From: Virgibacillus_R byunsanensis
GTDB lineage: Bacteria; Bacillota; Bacilli; Bacillales; Amphibacillaceae
Direction of reading: 5' to 3'
Length of the DNA stretch: 64,000 nt
Assembly: GCF_042675965.1 (NCBI RefSeq)
Contig: NZ_JBHTKJ010000007.1
Span: 248,001 to 312,000 of the forward strand
Shown here: piece by piece, positions 17,291 to 25,476 of the stretch
Layout of the letters: each line of letters starts with the position of its first letter
Position numbering within the stretch: the stretch's first letter is position 1
The notes under the pieces: generated by a model
What the model was told of the DNA's origin: nothing
Databases searched by the model: none
Seen by the model: the letters and a program-made list of their open reading frames with translations, nothing else
Program-made: the position numbers and the translations under genes

Positions 17291-17920
17291 ATGCTAGTCA
17301 AAAATGATTACTTAGATAAGAATCATGTTGTGTTTGTGAATGAAAATGACAGCATACAAAGTGTAATGATAAAACTGGAGGAAACGGGATATAGATGTAT
17401 TCCAGTTTTAGACCAGGCAGAAAAGAAATATGTAGGAAATATTTATAAAGTGGATTTGTTGGAATATGAAAAGGAAAATTTATTAGACGGTCCAGTAACT
17501 GAACTCATTTCTGATCGGGAAAATAGTTATGTTAAGAGTGATGACGCATTTTTTAAAGTGTTCTCATCTATTAAAAGATTGCCATTTCTTGCAGTTGTTG
17601 ACGAGGACAAAGAGTTTCTAGGAATATTAACTAATGGTAATGTCATTCAAGTGCTGGAAAACGCTTGGGGTGTTCACAACGGTAGTTATTCCTTTACAAT
17701 TGGAACCATTGAGTATTCTGGAGTGTTACGGAAAATGCTGAAGATCATTAATAAGTATTGTAATGTACAGAGTGTTATTTCACTCAATAATAATTCAAAA
17801 TACGTAAGAAGAGTCTGTATCGTGCTACCAAAAGAAGTAGACGAGGCAATGGCCAAAGAAATTGAAAAAGACTTGGATAAGAATAATTTTACTGTTACAG
17901 ATATTGAGAAGTTGAATTAG
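17291..17920 (+). CDS. CBS-domain protein, CbpA-like
   Basis: The 209-residue protein has two CBS domains, about residues 5-60 and 65-125, the first including DSIQSVMIKLEETGYRCIPV and the second FLAVVDEDKEFLGILTNGN. The last 80 residues resemble a small ACT-like regulatory domain. Cytoplasmic CBS-pair proteins sense adenine nucleotides, and the group to which Listeria CbpA belongs binds c-di-AMP. The length and arrangement fit that group, but the assignment is by pattern only. GGAGG stands before the ATG. Its stop codon TAG shares its last G with a copy of the dispersed repeat. Confidence 0.8.
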   Translation: MLVKNDYLDKNHVVFVNENDSIQSVMIKLEETGYRCIPVLDQAEKKYVGNIYKVDLLEYEKENLLDGPVTELISDRENSYVKSDDAFFKVFSSIKRLPFLAVVDEDKEFLGILTNGNVIQVLENAWGVHNGSYSFTIGTIEYSGVLRKMLKIINKYCNVQSVISLNNNSKYVRRVCIVLPKEVDEAMAKEIEKDLDKNNFTVTDIEKLN

Positions 17921-17958
17921 GTGCCTGTCACTTCCTGGTTTATGTGGGCTGTGTCAAA
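17920..17958 (+). repeat. Dispersed repeat copy 4 (abuts stop codon)
   Basis: This copy starts GGTGCCTGTCACTTCCTGG. Its first G is the last base of the preceding TAG stop. The distal half is degenerate (GGGCTGTGTCAAA). Confidence 0.85.
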
Positions 17959-17973
17959 TAAAGATTAATATAA

Positions 17974-18208
17974 TTACTTAACTTTGCAGGCTGAAATAGA
18001 CAGGTATGCCTTGATGTGGTTGGGTAAAAATGCAATCCATTGTTTTAGTTGACTTTGAGGGAGTCTTTTCATTTTCTTGTTACTCTTTTTCAGGGTATCT
18101 TCAAGAAGCTCGATTAATTGCTAAAAGTGCGATAGCCCAACCGAGATCATTTATTTTATCACAAAATTCATAAAACATGCCGCCTAGTGTCCGTTGGTCG
18201 GTACTACA
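17974..18208 (-). pseudogene. IS4-like transposase remnant (C-terminal end)
   Basis: On the minus strand the segment reads TDQRTLGGMFYEFCDK and then, after a frame break near 18115, MKRLPQSQLKQWIAFLP to a stop at 17974. This pattern (TDQRxLG followed by MFYxFCDxxxD and a Trp-Ile segment) resembles the end of IS4-family transposases. Only about 75 codons remain, the frame is broken, and no terminal inverted repeats or target duplication were found. It occupies most of the long gap between the CBS gene and the next operon and is evidence of past transposition. The family assignment is from memory of the pattern and is moderate. Confidence 0.5.
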
Positions 18209-18333
18209 CCGATTTTACCAAGAAAATACAATGTATCTGGCAAAAACGATTGTCGTATTTGCTACACTTCAACTGATACTAGCCTTACAGGCATCTTAAT
18301 GAACTACGTTTTTCTAGATGCGAAAGTTGAGTA

Positions 18334-18395
18334 ATTAAAAAACTGCTAAAAATAATGGTTCTATAGTAAACCATTATTTTTAGCAGTTTTTTAAT
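18334..18395. repeat. Perfect 27-bp inverted repeat
   Basis: Arms 18334-18360 and 18369-18395 are exact reverse complements with an 8-base loop. A- and T-runs flank the stem on both strands, so it could terminate in either direction, but its length is greater than usual and may mark an old element end. Confidence 0.85.
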
Positions 18396-18474
18396 ATTGC
18401 CAGATTTATTTTTAATACTGCTTGGAAGTGAGTGTAAATATTTTTTAAAATTTACAAAATTTATAATATTGGTA

Positions 18475-18503
18475 TTGACAGAATATTGTGGATTGTATAC
18501 AAT
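18475..18503 (+). promoter_or_regulatory. Sigma-A promoter with overlapping GntR-type operator
   Basis: TTGACA (18475-18480) and TACAAT (18498-18503) are separated by exactly 17 bases. The 12-bp palindrome ATTGTATACAAT (18492-18503) covers the -10 box and has the TTGTATACAA form bound by FadR-subfamily GntR repressors. The second gene downstream encodes such a regulator, so autoregulated control of the operon is a strong inference. Confidence 0.85.
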
Positions 18504-18543
18504 GTTCAATATAATTAAAAATACTAATAAGGTAGGTGTGTGT

Positions 18544-18930
18544 ATGGAAAATAATTTTGAAAAAGGTTTAAAAGTGAGACGTAGTGTACTCGGTGAAGAC
18601 TATGTTAATAAATCACTGAACAATGCTACTGATTTTAACAGACCAATGCAACAATTGGTGACAGAATATTGTTGGGGAGAGATTTGGACTCGACCAGGAC
18701 TAGAGAAAAAAACTCGTAGTCTGCTAAACTTAGCCATTTTAACTGCTCTTAACAGACCTCATGAATTTAAAACTCATACAACTGGAGCTCTAAGAAATGG
18801 TTGTACTCCTGAGGAAATTCAAGAGGTTTTGCTCCAGTGCGCAATATATGTAGGTGTTCCTGCTGCGGTAGATAGTTTTAGAACAGCTAATGAAATAATT
18901 TCGGAACATTTACAAGAAAATAACACTTGA
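18544..18930 (+). CDS. Carboxymuconolactone decarboxylase (CMD) family protein
   Basis: The 128-residue protein matches the PcaC / CMD family: GLKVRRSVLGEDYVNKSL at the start, then WGEIWTRPGLEKKTRSLLN and the helical segment ending RNGCTPEEIQEVLLQ. Members are 4-carboxymuconolactone decarboxylases or related small alpha-helical enzymes; those with a CxxC motif are peroxidatic, and none is seen here. The ATG at 18544 follows GGTAGGTG. It is the first gene of the GntR-controlled operon. The dedicated beta-ketoadipate genes are missing, so decarboxylation of another ring- or lactone-derived acid is more likely than protocatechuate catabolism. Confidence 0.85.
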   Translation: MENNFEKGLKVRRSVLGEDYVNKSLNNATDFNRPMQQLVTEYCWGEIWTRPGLEKKTRSLLNLAILTALNRPHEFKTHTTGALRNGCTPEEIQEVLLQCAIYVGVPAAVDSFRTANEIISEHLQENNT

Positions 18931-18943
18931 TTGGTGGGATTCT

Positions 18944-19594
18944 GTGGCAGAATTTGATTTACTAACTTTATCTCAAAAAATAGCAGAAGACATTGCTACT
19001 AAAATTGTTGAAGGGACTTTCAAACCTGAAGATCGTTTAATTGAAAATGAATTAACAGAAATCTATGGTACTAGTCGTTCACCAATTAGAGAAGCACTTT
19101 ATTCACTAGAAAACCAAGGTATTGTTGAACGCATCCCGAGAAAAGGCGTAATCGTAAAAAAGCATACCAAAAAAGAAATATTTGATTTGTATGATGCGGT
19201 TTATATTATACAAGTAAATATTCTAAAGCAATCAGTGGAAACTTTACAGACTGAACAAGTTAATGATCTTTATAGTGTATTAGAACAAATGGAGAAAGCT
19301 ATTGAGAAAGCTAATTTTGAGGAGTGTTTTTTACTAATCGAGGATTTACAACTCAAAATTTTTGAATTACCCGGTAACACTGTAATTATTGATTTATACC
19401 AGAAATTGAATAAACGTTGGACTACGTTTCGTTACCTAACGCTATCCCATCCTGAGAGTTTAATCAGATCAATGCAGGAATATAAGGAACTAGTGAAGGG
19501 ATTAGAAGAGAAAGATTATAAGTGTATTGAAGTAATTTTAGAGAAGAAAAAAAATAGGGGATTATCTATATTAGAGAAAATTGTAACAGAATAG
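18944..19594 (+). CDS. GntR-family (FCD) transcriptional regulator
   Basis: The 216-residue protein has an N-terminal winged helix (about residues 5-72) with the family signature LIENELTEIYGTSRSPIREAL and RIPRKGVIVK, followed by an all-helical FCD-type effector domain. It uses a GTG start preceded by GGTGG. It lies 13 bases after the CMD gene and ahead of the catabolic and transport genes. The palindrome ATTGTATACAAT over the -10 box of this operon is the form bound by its subfamily, so it probably represses its own operon until the substrate or an intermediate binds. Confidence 0.9.
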   Translation: MAEFDLLTLSQKIAEDIATKIVEGTFKPEDRLIENELTEIYGTSRSPIREALYSLENQGIVERIPRKGVIVKKHTKKEIFDLYDAVYIIQVNILKQSVETLQTEQVNDLYSVLEQMEKAIEKANFEECFLLIEDLQLKIFELPGNTVIIDLYQKLNKRWTTFRYLTLSHPESLIRSMQEYKELVKGLEEKDYKCIEVILEKKKNRGLSILEKIVTE

Positions 19595-19641
19595 GTCATA
19601 CTATTGAGCTCCCAACTTTTTAAATATAAGGAGGACGATAC

Positions 19642-20553
19642 ATGGATAACTTAACTGAGATAGGAATTATAGGTGTTGGTAATATGGGTCATCATTTTGC
19701 TAGACGTTTTCTAAATAATGGCTATAAATTGGTAATTTATGATAAAAATCAAGAAGCTTTGAGTTATTTTGAAAATGAAAACGCATACATTGCTGATTCA
19801 CCAAAAGAAGTGGCAGACAGGGTAGAAATAGTATTTGTTAGTCTCCCAACTCCTGCAATTGTTAAACAGGTTGCCATGGGGGAAAATGGAATTATTTTTG
19901 GTAATAAAATTAATACCTATGTTGACCTATCTACGACTGGACAAAAAGTAGGGATAGAAGTTGCAAAAGGCTTAGAGGAAAAAGGAATAAGAACTTTAGA
20001 TGCACCTGTGAGTGGAGGGGTGCAAGGTGCTGTAAAGGGTACTTTAGCTGTTATGGCATCTGGTGAAAAAATTGTTTTTGAAAAGATTAGCCCCATGTTA
20101 AATATAATTGGAAAAAACGTGTTTTACGTTGGTAATAAGATTGGTCAGGCACAAATAGTAAAAGTTGCTAACAATTTATTGTCTGGTGCAGCCTTAGCCA
20201 TAACTTCTGAAGCAGTTGTTTTAGGGAAAAAGGCAGAAATAGATCCAGAAGTATTAATTTCAATTTTTAATGCGGGTAGCGGTAGAAATACGGCAACTAC
20301 TGATAAATTTCCTAAATCTATCTTAACAGGTAAGTTTGATTACGGATTTACTACAGATTTAATGTATAAGGATTTAAAACTTTGTATGGAGTTAGCGGAG
20401 GAACTAGATGTACCGATGTGGTTAGGAAGTGGTGTTACTCAATTATGGAAATACGCTGTTACTCAAGGCGGTGGTAATCGTGACTTTACTACCATTGTGA
20501 ATTATTTAGAAGAAATGGTCGGTATTGCAGAGGACCAGCCAGCTAATACGTAA
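19642..20553 (+). CDS. 3-hydroxyisobutyrate dehydrogenase family oxidoreductase
   Basis: The 303-residue enzyme belongs to the beta-hydroxyacid dehydrogenase family (3-hydroxyisobutyrate dehydrogenase, tartronate semialdehyde reductase GarR). The dinucleotide-binding loop is IGIIGVGNMGHHFARRF, the substrate loop DAPVSGGVQGAVKGTLAVMA, and the catalytic Lys is in KVANNLLSGAALAI. These cytoplasmic enzymes interconvert a 3-hydroxyacid and the matching semialdehyde with NAD(P). An aldehyde dehydrogenase ends the same operon, so the pair could oxidise a 3-hydroxyacid to semialdehyde and then to acid or acyl-CoA. GGAGGACGATAC precedes the ATG. Confidence 0.9.
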   Translation: MDNLTEIGIIGVGNMGHHFARRFLNNGYKLVIYDKNQEALSYFENENAYIADSPKEVADRVEIVFVSLPTPAIVKQVAMGENGIIFGNKINTYVDLSTTGQKVGIEVAKGLEEKGIRTLDAPVSGGVQGAVKGTLAVMASGEKIVFEKISPMLNIIGKNVFYVGNKIGQAQIVKVANNLLSGAALAITSEAVVLGKKAEIDPEVLISIFNAGSGRNTATTDKFPKSILTGKFDYGFTTDLMYKDLKLCMELAEELDVPMWLGSGVTQLWKYAVTQGGGNRDFTTIVNYLEEMVGIAEDQPANT

Positions 20554-20588
20554 ATATAAAAAATTTACTGATGAAGAGGAGTGAATAA

Positions 20589-21824
20589 ATGAGTACAATC
20601 ACTAGTATTAAGCAAAATTGGTACAAGAAGGTACAAAATGACATTGAATTACAAAATATGATTAACTCCCATTCTTTCTCATTTCTATTAAAAATTGGAG
20701 AGGGAAGTTTTATCTGGACGGTAGAAAATAAGTCTATTTTTTACGAAGATACAGTTACAATTGACAATGTTTGGGATTTTACAATAAATATACCTGAAGA
20801 AGCATGGAACAACTTCCTAGCACCAGTTGCCCCAGCCTTTCATAACACGTTGCAGGCGATGATTGCAAAGGTAGAAGGAGTAACAATTGATGGAAACCGA
20901 TTAAGATGGGCACAGTCAATTAATATTATTGAGAGAATTTTGTATTTAGCACGTGAGAGTAATCCACATCCAGTTAACGGGGAAAGTGGTTATGATCCGC
21001 AATCAATAAATGGCCACTATGTATCCATGGGTGTAAATGGAGAAGATTATGTAACCTACTATGAAGAGGCTGGTCAGGGTCAACCTGTTATTTTCCTACA
21101 TACTGCAGGTTCTGATTCAAGGCAATATAAGCATTTACTAGGCAACAAAGAATTACAAAAAAAATGGCACATGTTTGCGTTTGATTTACCTTATCATGGA
21201 AAATCGGAACCGCCTCAAGGATGGTGGAAAAAACCATATAGATTAACAACTGAATTATATACAGAATGGATATTCAACTTCATGAAGGCTACTAATTTAT
21301 TCGATAAGAAACCAATTATATCCGGTTCATCTATGGGAGGAGCAATTGTTTTATATCTAGCAGATAAATATGGAGATTTATTTAAAGGAGTAATCTCATT
21401 AGAAGGTGGTTTTGGATCTGCGGGAAGAAAAGTAAAATGGACGAATCATCCGCAAGTACATGCAGGACAATTCTTGTCTTCGTGGGTTGCAGGCCTAATG
21501 TCACCTGAAAGCCCAGAGAATTATCGCAGATTAGTACTTTGGGAGTACTCTCAAGGAGGACCTGGAGTTTATCAAGGTGATACTTACTTTTATAGTCATG
21601 ACTTTCCAGATTTATCTAAACATATTGGTAAAGCAAAGTGTCCTTTGTGGATCTTATGTGGTGAGTATGATTATTCTTGTACTCCGGAAATGAGTGAAGA
21701 GGCAGCCAAAAGAATGAATGGAACCTTTGTCAAAATGGAACGAATGGGTCATTTCCCTATGTCTGAAAATCCAATTGGATTTCTGGAATATTTTAAACCA
21801 ATTCTAGAAGAAGCTTCAAAATAG
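20589..21824 (+). CDS. Alpha/beta hydrolase with N-terminal SCP2-like domain
   Basis: The 411-residue protein has two parts. Residues about 1-120 resemble a small SCP2/sterol-carrier-like fold (WTVENKSIFYEDTVTIDNVW, later NTLQAMIAKVEGVTIDG). Residues about 140-411 form an alpha/beta hydrolase: oxyanion region VIFLHTAGSDSRQYKHLLG, nucleophile Ser in GSSMGGAIVL, an Asp in LCGEYDYSCTP and the catalytic His in MGHFPMSENP. A fused lipid-binding-type domain suggests a bulky or hydrophobic ester or lactone substrate. It lies between the beta-hydroxyacid dehydrogenase and the metallo-lactonase genes. No signal peptide is seen, so it acts in the cytoplasm. The SCP2 call is the less certain part. Confidence 0.8.
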   Translation: MSTITSIKQNWYKKVQNDIELQNMINSHSFSFLLKIGEGSFIWTVENKSIFYEDTVTIDNVWDFTINIPEEAWNNFLAPVAPAFHNTLQAMIAKVEGVTIDGNRLRWAQSINIIERILYLARESNPHPVNGESGYDPQSINGHYVSMGVNGEDYVTYYEEAGQGQPVIFLHTAGSDSRQYKHLLGNKELQKKWHMFAFDLPYHGKSEPPQGWWKKPYRLTTELYTEWIFNFMKATNLFDKKPIISGSSMGGAIVLYLADKYGDLFKGVISLEGGFGSAGRKVKWTNHPQVHAGQFLSSWVAGLMSPESPENYRRLVLWEYSQGGPGVYQGDTYFYSHDFPDLSKHIGKAKCPLWILCGEYDYSCTPEMSEEAAKRMNGTFVKMERMGHFPMSENPIGFLEYFKPILEEASK

Positions 21825-21844
21825 GAGGAGAAAGGGGGGGTAGA

Positions 21845-22633
21845 ATGGGTGAAGATATTTATGAAGTCTATGCAATTAAGTATGCAACCAGAGATGCAAT
21901 AGCACATGAACATTTTCATGGGAGTACAGACCCCCATGAAAACTACTCTATGCCAATGGATTACTATATATGGATTGCAAAATCCAAAAAACATACCATT
22001 GTTATTGATGTTGGTTTTAATGAATCTGTTGCAAAAAAGAGAAACCGTACTTTTTTGCGATGTCCTATTAAGTCCTTGGAACAACTAGGAATTAAAGTAG
22101 AGGATATTCCTTATGTAATAGTTACACATATGCATTATGATCATATAGGGAATTTAGAGAAGTTTCCAAATTCTAAATTTGTACTGCAGGAAACTGAAAT
22201 GGCATTTTGGACAGGAAAATATGTTTCCCGAAAAGAGTATAGGCAATTAGTGGAGGTAGAAGATGTACTTCATCTAGTAAAAGAAAATTTTGACGGGAAG
22301 GTTAATTTTATTTCTGGAGATAAGGAGATTGTTCCTGGTATTACAGTATATAACGCTGGTGGTCACTCTCCAGGATTACAATTTGTAAAGGTTAAAACTA
22401 ATCAGGGGAATGTAATCTTAACTTCTGATGTGAGCCATTATTATAAAAATCTTGAAGAAGATCGCCCATTTAATGTTGTTCATGATCTAGCAAAAATGTA
22501 TGATGCTTTCGATTTGATTCGTTCAGTGAGTGACCCTTCATCAATCATTGTTCCTGGACATGATCCTTTGGTGATGGAAAGATTTCAAGCAGCTAGTCCT
22601 GAACTGGAAAATATTATTGTGAAAATAAGTTGA
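21845..22633 (+). CDS. Metallo-beta-lactamase-fold lactonase-like hydrolase (AttM/AiiA type)
   Basis: The 262-residue protein has the two-zinc hydrolase motif THMHYDHIGNLEKFPN, further metal ligands in YNAGGHSPGLQF and LTSDVSHYYKNL, and the final histidine in IIVPGHDPLVMERF. It most resembles N-acyl homoserine lactonases of the AttM/AiiB kind, which open lactone rings; AttM itself works in a gamma-butyrolactone catabolic operon. Since this gene sits in a transport and catabolic operon, ring opening of a lactone nutrient is more probable than quorum quenching. A strong AGGAGG-like region precedes the ATG. Confidence 0.85.
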   Translation: MGEDIYEVYAIKYATRDAIAHEHFHGSTDPHENYSMPMDYYIWIAKSKKHTIVIDVGFNESVAKKRNRTFLRCPIKSLEQLGIKVEDIPYVIVTHMHYDHIGNLEKFPNSKFVLQETEMAFWTGKYVSRKEYRQLVEVEDVLHLVKENFDGKVNFISGDKEIVPGITVYNAGGHSPGLQFVKVKTNQGNVILTSDVSHYYKNLEEDRPFNVVHDLAKMYDAFDLIRSVSDPSSIIVPGHDPLVMERFQAASPELENIIVKIS

Positions 22634-22670
22634 TAAAAATACGTAATACACTTTGAGTGAGGTGTTCACT

Positions 22671-23390
22671 ATTATAATAGTTAAAGATTTGAGTGTTAGT
22701 TTTGGAGCAATTAAAGCCTTAAGCAATGTGACTTTATCTATCAATGATGACTCGGATATATGTGGAATAATTGGTCCAAATGGTGCTGGGAAATCTACAT
22801 TATTATCGGTAATAGCTGGGGAAGTTAGTCCAAGTGGTGGAACAGTCGAATTGTTCGGTGATTCAAACAAAAAAAAATTAAATCCTGAGACAGTAAATAG
22901 AAAAGGGATTTCCCGTACATTTCAGATACCACGTCCTTTCTTTGGCTTAACTGTAGAAAGAAATATAGTTACTTGTGGTTTAGGTGTTAATAACTTAAAT
23001 GATTCACAAGAAAAAGCAAAACGATTACTGAAAATTCTTGAATTAGATAAGCATGCTCATTCAACTGCTGGTCAATTGAATTTAGCAGGGCGGAAAAGAT
23101 TAGAACTTGCAAAAGCTTTAATGACTGAACCAAAGGTTTTATTATTGGATGAATTATTTGAAGGACTTAACGAACAAGAAGTTGATAGTCTAGTAAATAT
23201 TGTGAAAAATGAAATTGCTTCTTCCTCTATTAAAGTAGTATTGGTTGAACACGTTATCAGTGCACTTCGGAAATTAGCTAACAAAGTATATGTGCTTAAC
23301 CAGGGAGAATTAATTGCTGAAGGTGAAACAGAGGAAGTTTTATCAGATGAAGTTGTAATTGAAGCATACCTAGGTAAGCAGAAGGTCTAG
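22671..23390 (+). CDS. livG: Branched-chain amino acid-type ABC transporter ATPase (LivG)
   Basis: The product, about 239 residues, is a LivG-type ATPase with Walker A GPNGAGKST, Q-loop RTFQIPRPFFGLTV and Walker B LLLDELFEGLN. The signature region reads LNLAGRKRLELAKAL instead of the usual LSxGQ form, and the Walker B Pro is Leu. The translation start is odd: GAGTGAGGTG (22655-22664) is correctly spaced only for the ATT at 22671, and the product then begins IIIVKDLSVSFG, as LivG proteins usually do. TTG 22653 and GTG 22662 lie before or inside the Shine-Dalgarno. It is separated from the other liv genes by the DUF1185-type gene. Confidence 0.85.
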   Translation: MIIVKDLSVSFGAIKALSNVTLSINDDSDICGIIGPNGAGKSTLLSVIAGEVSPSGGTVELFGDSNKKKLNPETVNRKGISRTFQIPRPFFGLTVERNIVTCGLGVNNLNDSQEKAKRLLKILELDKHAHSTAGQLNLAGRKRLELAKALMTEPKVLLLDELFEGLNEQEVDSLVNIVKNEIASSSIKVVLVEHVISALRKLANKVYVLNQGELIAEGETEEVLSDEVVIEAYLGKQKV

Positions 23391-23536
23391 CAAACTATTT
23401 ACTCAGTTGTAAGTGATATTATATGCGCTTTATAACTTACTAATTTTATCTGGTTCTAATATAACAGAAAGGAGAGAAGGAATACTTCTTTAGGCAAGGT
23501 ATATGAGATTAACCGATAAGAGGAGGAAAGTGGATT

Positions 23537-24103
23537 ATGGAAAAAAATATAAGGAAGATTGTTACATTTATTGATAAGACACTAGTTGAAGGTGAAAAAG
23601 AAGTAGAAAACCCATGGATTATAGCAACAGCTGCAGCAGTAATTCATGATGAATATGCTTCAGAATTTCAGGAAGATCTATCTCCTTTAATTGACACTTA
23701 TAGTAACTACTTATCTGAAGTTTTAAGTAGTGAAATAGAGAAAGCTACCGGATGGGATTTAAAAGATACAGAAGGTGTTGGAAAAGCAGCAGTCGTAGGA
23801 TTAAATGTTGAGGTTGAGCATGGATGTGCTATTGCTCATAACCTTAAGTTTGGAACACCTGTACGAAATAAAATGAAAGGATTGGAAGGTCTTGTTTCAT
23901 CAGAATATCGAACTGGGCCTGGTGGATCCATCATAGTTCCCTTGAAGCATAAAGATGATCACAAGCTGAGAGCACATCATATGAGTGTAATGTTTAGCAT
24001 TCCTGATGCTCCACGACAAGATGAAATTGTAATAGCTCTTTCAATCTCAAATACTGGGAGACCATTCGCTAGAATAGGGAGTCCAAGTACCGATAGTGTA
24101 TAA
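23537..24103 (+). CDS. Amino acid synthesis family protein (DUF1185)
   Basis: The 188-residue protein matches the so-called amino acid synthesis family (DUF1185, PF06684): IRKIVTFIDKTLVEGEKEV at the start, VNPW-like IIATAAAVIHDEYASEF, VEVEHGCAIAHNLKFGTPVR and RAHHMSVMFSIPDAPRQDEI. Conserved histidines in the HGCAIAH and HHM segments suggest an enzyme, but no reaction is established to my knowledge. AAGAGGAGGAAAG precedes the ATG. It is embedded between livG and the binding protein gene of a Liv-type importer, so it probably acts on the imported compound. The gene name given by databases should not be read as a function here. Confidence 0.82.
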   Translation: MEKNIRKIVTFIDKTLVEGEKEVENPWIIATAAAVIHDEYASEFQEDLSPLIDTYSNYLSEVLSSEIEKATGWDLKDTEGVGKAAVVGLNVEVEHGCAIAHNLKFGTPVRNKMKGLEGLVSSEYRTGPGGSIIVPLKHKDDHKLRAHHMSVMFSIPDAPRQDEIVIALSISNTGRPFARIGSPSTDSV

Positions 24104-24129
24104 AAAATGTAAATGAAAGGATGAAAATT

Positions 24130-25395
24130 TTGAAAAATAAAATTAATTTTTTATCAATATCAGTTTGTTTTATGTTTTTCCTTTTGTTTGTCGCAGGTTG
24201 TAGTAGTGCCTCAAATTCTGATGGTGAAGATTCCGGTTCAGATTCCGGTTCAGATTCCGGTGCCGATGTAGATACGGTTAAAGTTGCAGTTATTGCACCT
24301 TTAACCGGACCATTTGCCCAAAATGGAGAGAATGTTGTCAAAGGTACTGAGTTAGCAATTGAAGAAATTAATAATAATGGAGGGATTAAATCTCTAGATG
24401 GTGCACACCTTGAATTAATAACTGCAGATGCAGGTAGTGCCGATCCAAGTCATGCAGCTTCAGTAACGCGTAGGGTAATTCAAGAAAACCCAGATTTGAC
24501 AGCGGTAATAGGATTATGGGCTAGTGCCTATACTGTTGCAGCTAGTACAGTTACAGAACAGGAAAAGATACCAATGCTATCACAGTCGTTTACAGATGAA
24601 ATAACTGATAGAGGATATGAATATGTCTTTCAATTCCCAGAGAAAGCTAGTGTGATGGGAGAATTGGCAGTTGATGCTTTGATGGATTTAAGCCAAACAC
24701 ATAATCAGGAAATAAAGACAGTTGCGATAGTAGCAGATAATCAATCTTCTAATAAAACTGTAGGGCAGGCGACTGCAAAACAATTTAAGGAACTAGGGGT
24801 GGATGTTCCGGTAGAAGAATATTATCAACCAGGGATAACTGATGCGACTAGTATGAGTACAAAAATTTTAAATCCAGATCCAGATCTTGTATATGTTGGA
24901 GGAGCAATTGCTGATGTAAGTATGATCATGAAAACACTTCGTGGGATGGGTTATGAAGGAACGTTCCTCGGTAATGGTGGTGCATACGTAATCAAAGAAT
25001 TTAAAGAAGCTACAGGCGATGCTGGAAATGGCTCTTTTGCAACAGTCGGATGGAACTGGGATTTCCCTTATGATGGTGCAGAGGAATTTAACCAAAAGTA
25101 TATGGATGAGTTCGATGAACCTTTTGCACCACAAGAAGCCGGGGAGGACTATGCGATGGTGTACGCACTTAAAGAAGCTCTTGAAACAGCTGGAACTTCC
25201 AATCCAGAGGAGGTACGGGATGCAGTAGCTAACTTAGATATTCCTTCGATTATGACAGGAGGAAATATTAGTTTTGATGAAACAGGTATGAACGCAGACG
25301 TTATTCCGGCTCTAGTTGAATGGATTGATGGTGTACCAAGAACTGTTTATCCAAAGGAAATATCTAGTACAGAACCAATATTCAAAGTTAATTAA
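24130..25395 (+). CDS. livJ: Liv-type ABC substrate-binding lipoprotein
   Basis: The product, about 421 residues, is a type I periplasmic-binding-fold receptor (LivJ-like). A lipoprotein signal peptide ends at the lipobox VAGC, so it is anchored outside the membrane. A short Asp/Ser/Gly linker encoded by 12-bp direct repeats (24234-24262) follows. The core then starts VKVAVIAPLTGPFAQNGENV and includes ADAGSADPSHAASVTRRVI. GAAAGG directly touches the ATG at 24121 but is 9 bases from the TTG at 24130, so the TTG is chosen. It is followed by a 20-bp hairpin and then by livF, livH and livM. The ligand need not be a branched-chain amino acid. Confidence 0.92.
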   Translation: MKNKINFLSISVCFMFFLLFVAGCSSASNSDGEDSGSDSGSDSGADVDTVKVAVIAPLTGPFAQNGENVVKGTELAIEEINNNGGIKSLDGAHLELITADAGSADPSHAASVTRRVIQENPDLTAVIGLWASAYTVAASTVTEQEKIPMLSQSFTDEITDRGYEYVFQFPEKASVMGELAVDALMDLSQTHNQEIKTVAIVADNQSSNKTVGQATAKQFKELGVDVPVEEYYQPGITDATSMSTKILNPDPDLVYVGGAIADVSMIMKTLRGMGYEGTFLGNGGAYVIKEFKEATGDAGNGSFATVGWNWDFPYDGAEEFNQKYMDEFDEPFAPQEAGEDYAMVYALKEALETAGTSNPEEVRDAVANLDIPSIMTGGNISFDETGMNADVIPALVEWIDGVPRTVYPKEISSTEPIFKVN

Positions 25396-25409
25396 AATTA
25401 TCATATTTA

Positions 25410-25452
25410 ATTACATCATTTTGAAGGATAGTATCCTTCAAAATGATGTAAT
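25410..25452 (+). promoter_or_regulatory. Intercistronic 20-bp hairpin after binding-protein gene
   Basis: A perfect 20-bp stem with a 3-base loop separates livJ from livF. Without a T-tract it is more likely an mRNA-protecting or partial-termination structure that raises receptor levels over the membrane parts. Confidence 0.75.
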
Positions 25453-25476
25453 AAAAAATAAAGTAGGTGAAAATAT

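Noticed and set aside
21845..22633. Quorum-quenching AHL lactonase as the main role of the metallo-hydrolase
   Set aside because: The motifs fit, but the gene lies inside a catabolic and transport operon, so a nutrient lactone is the better inference.
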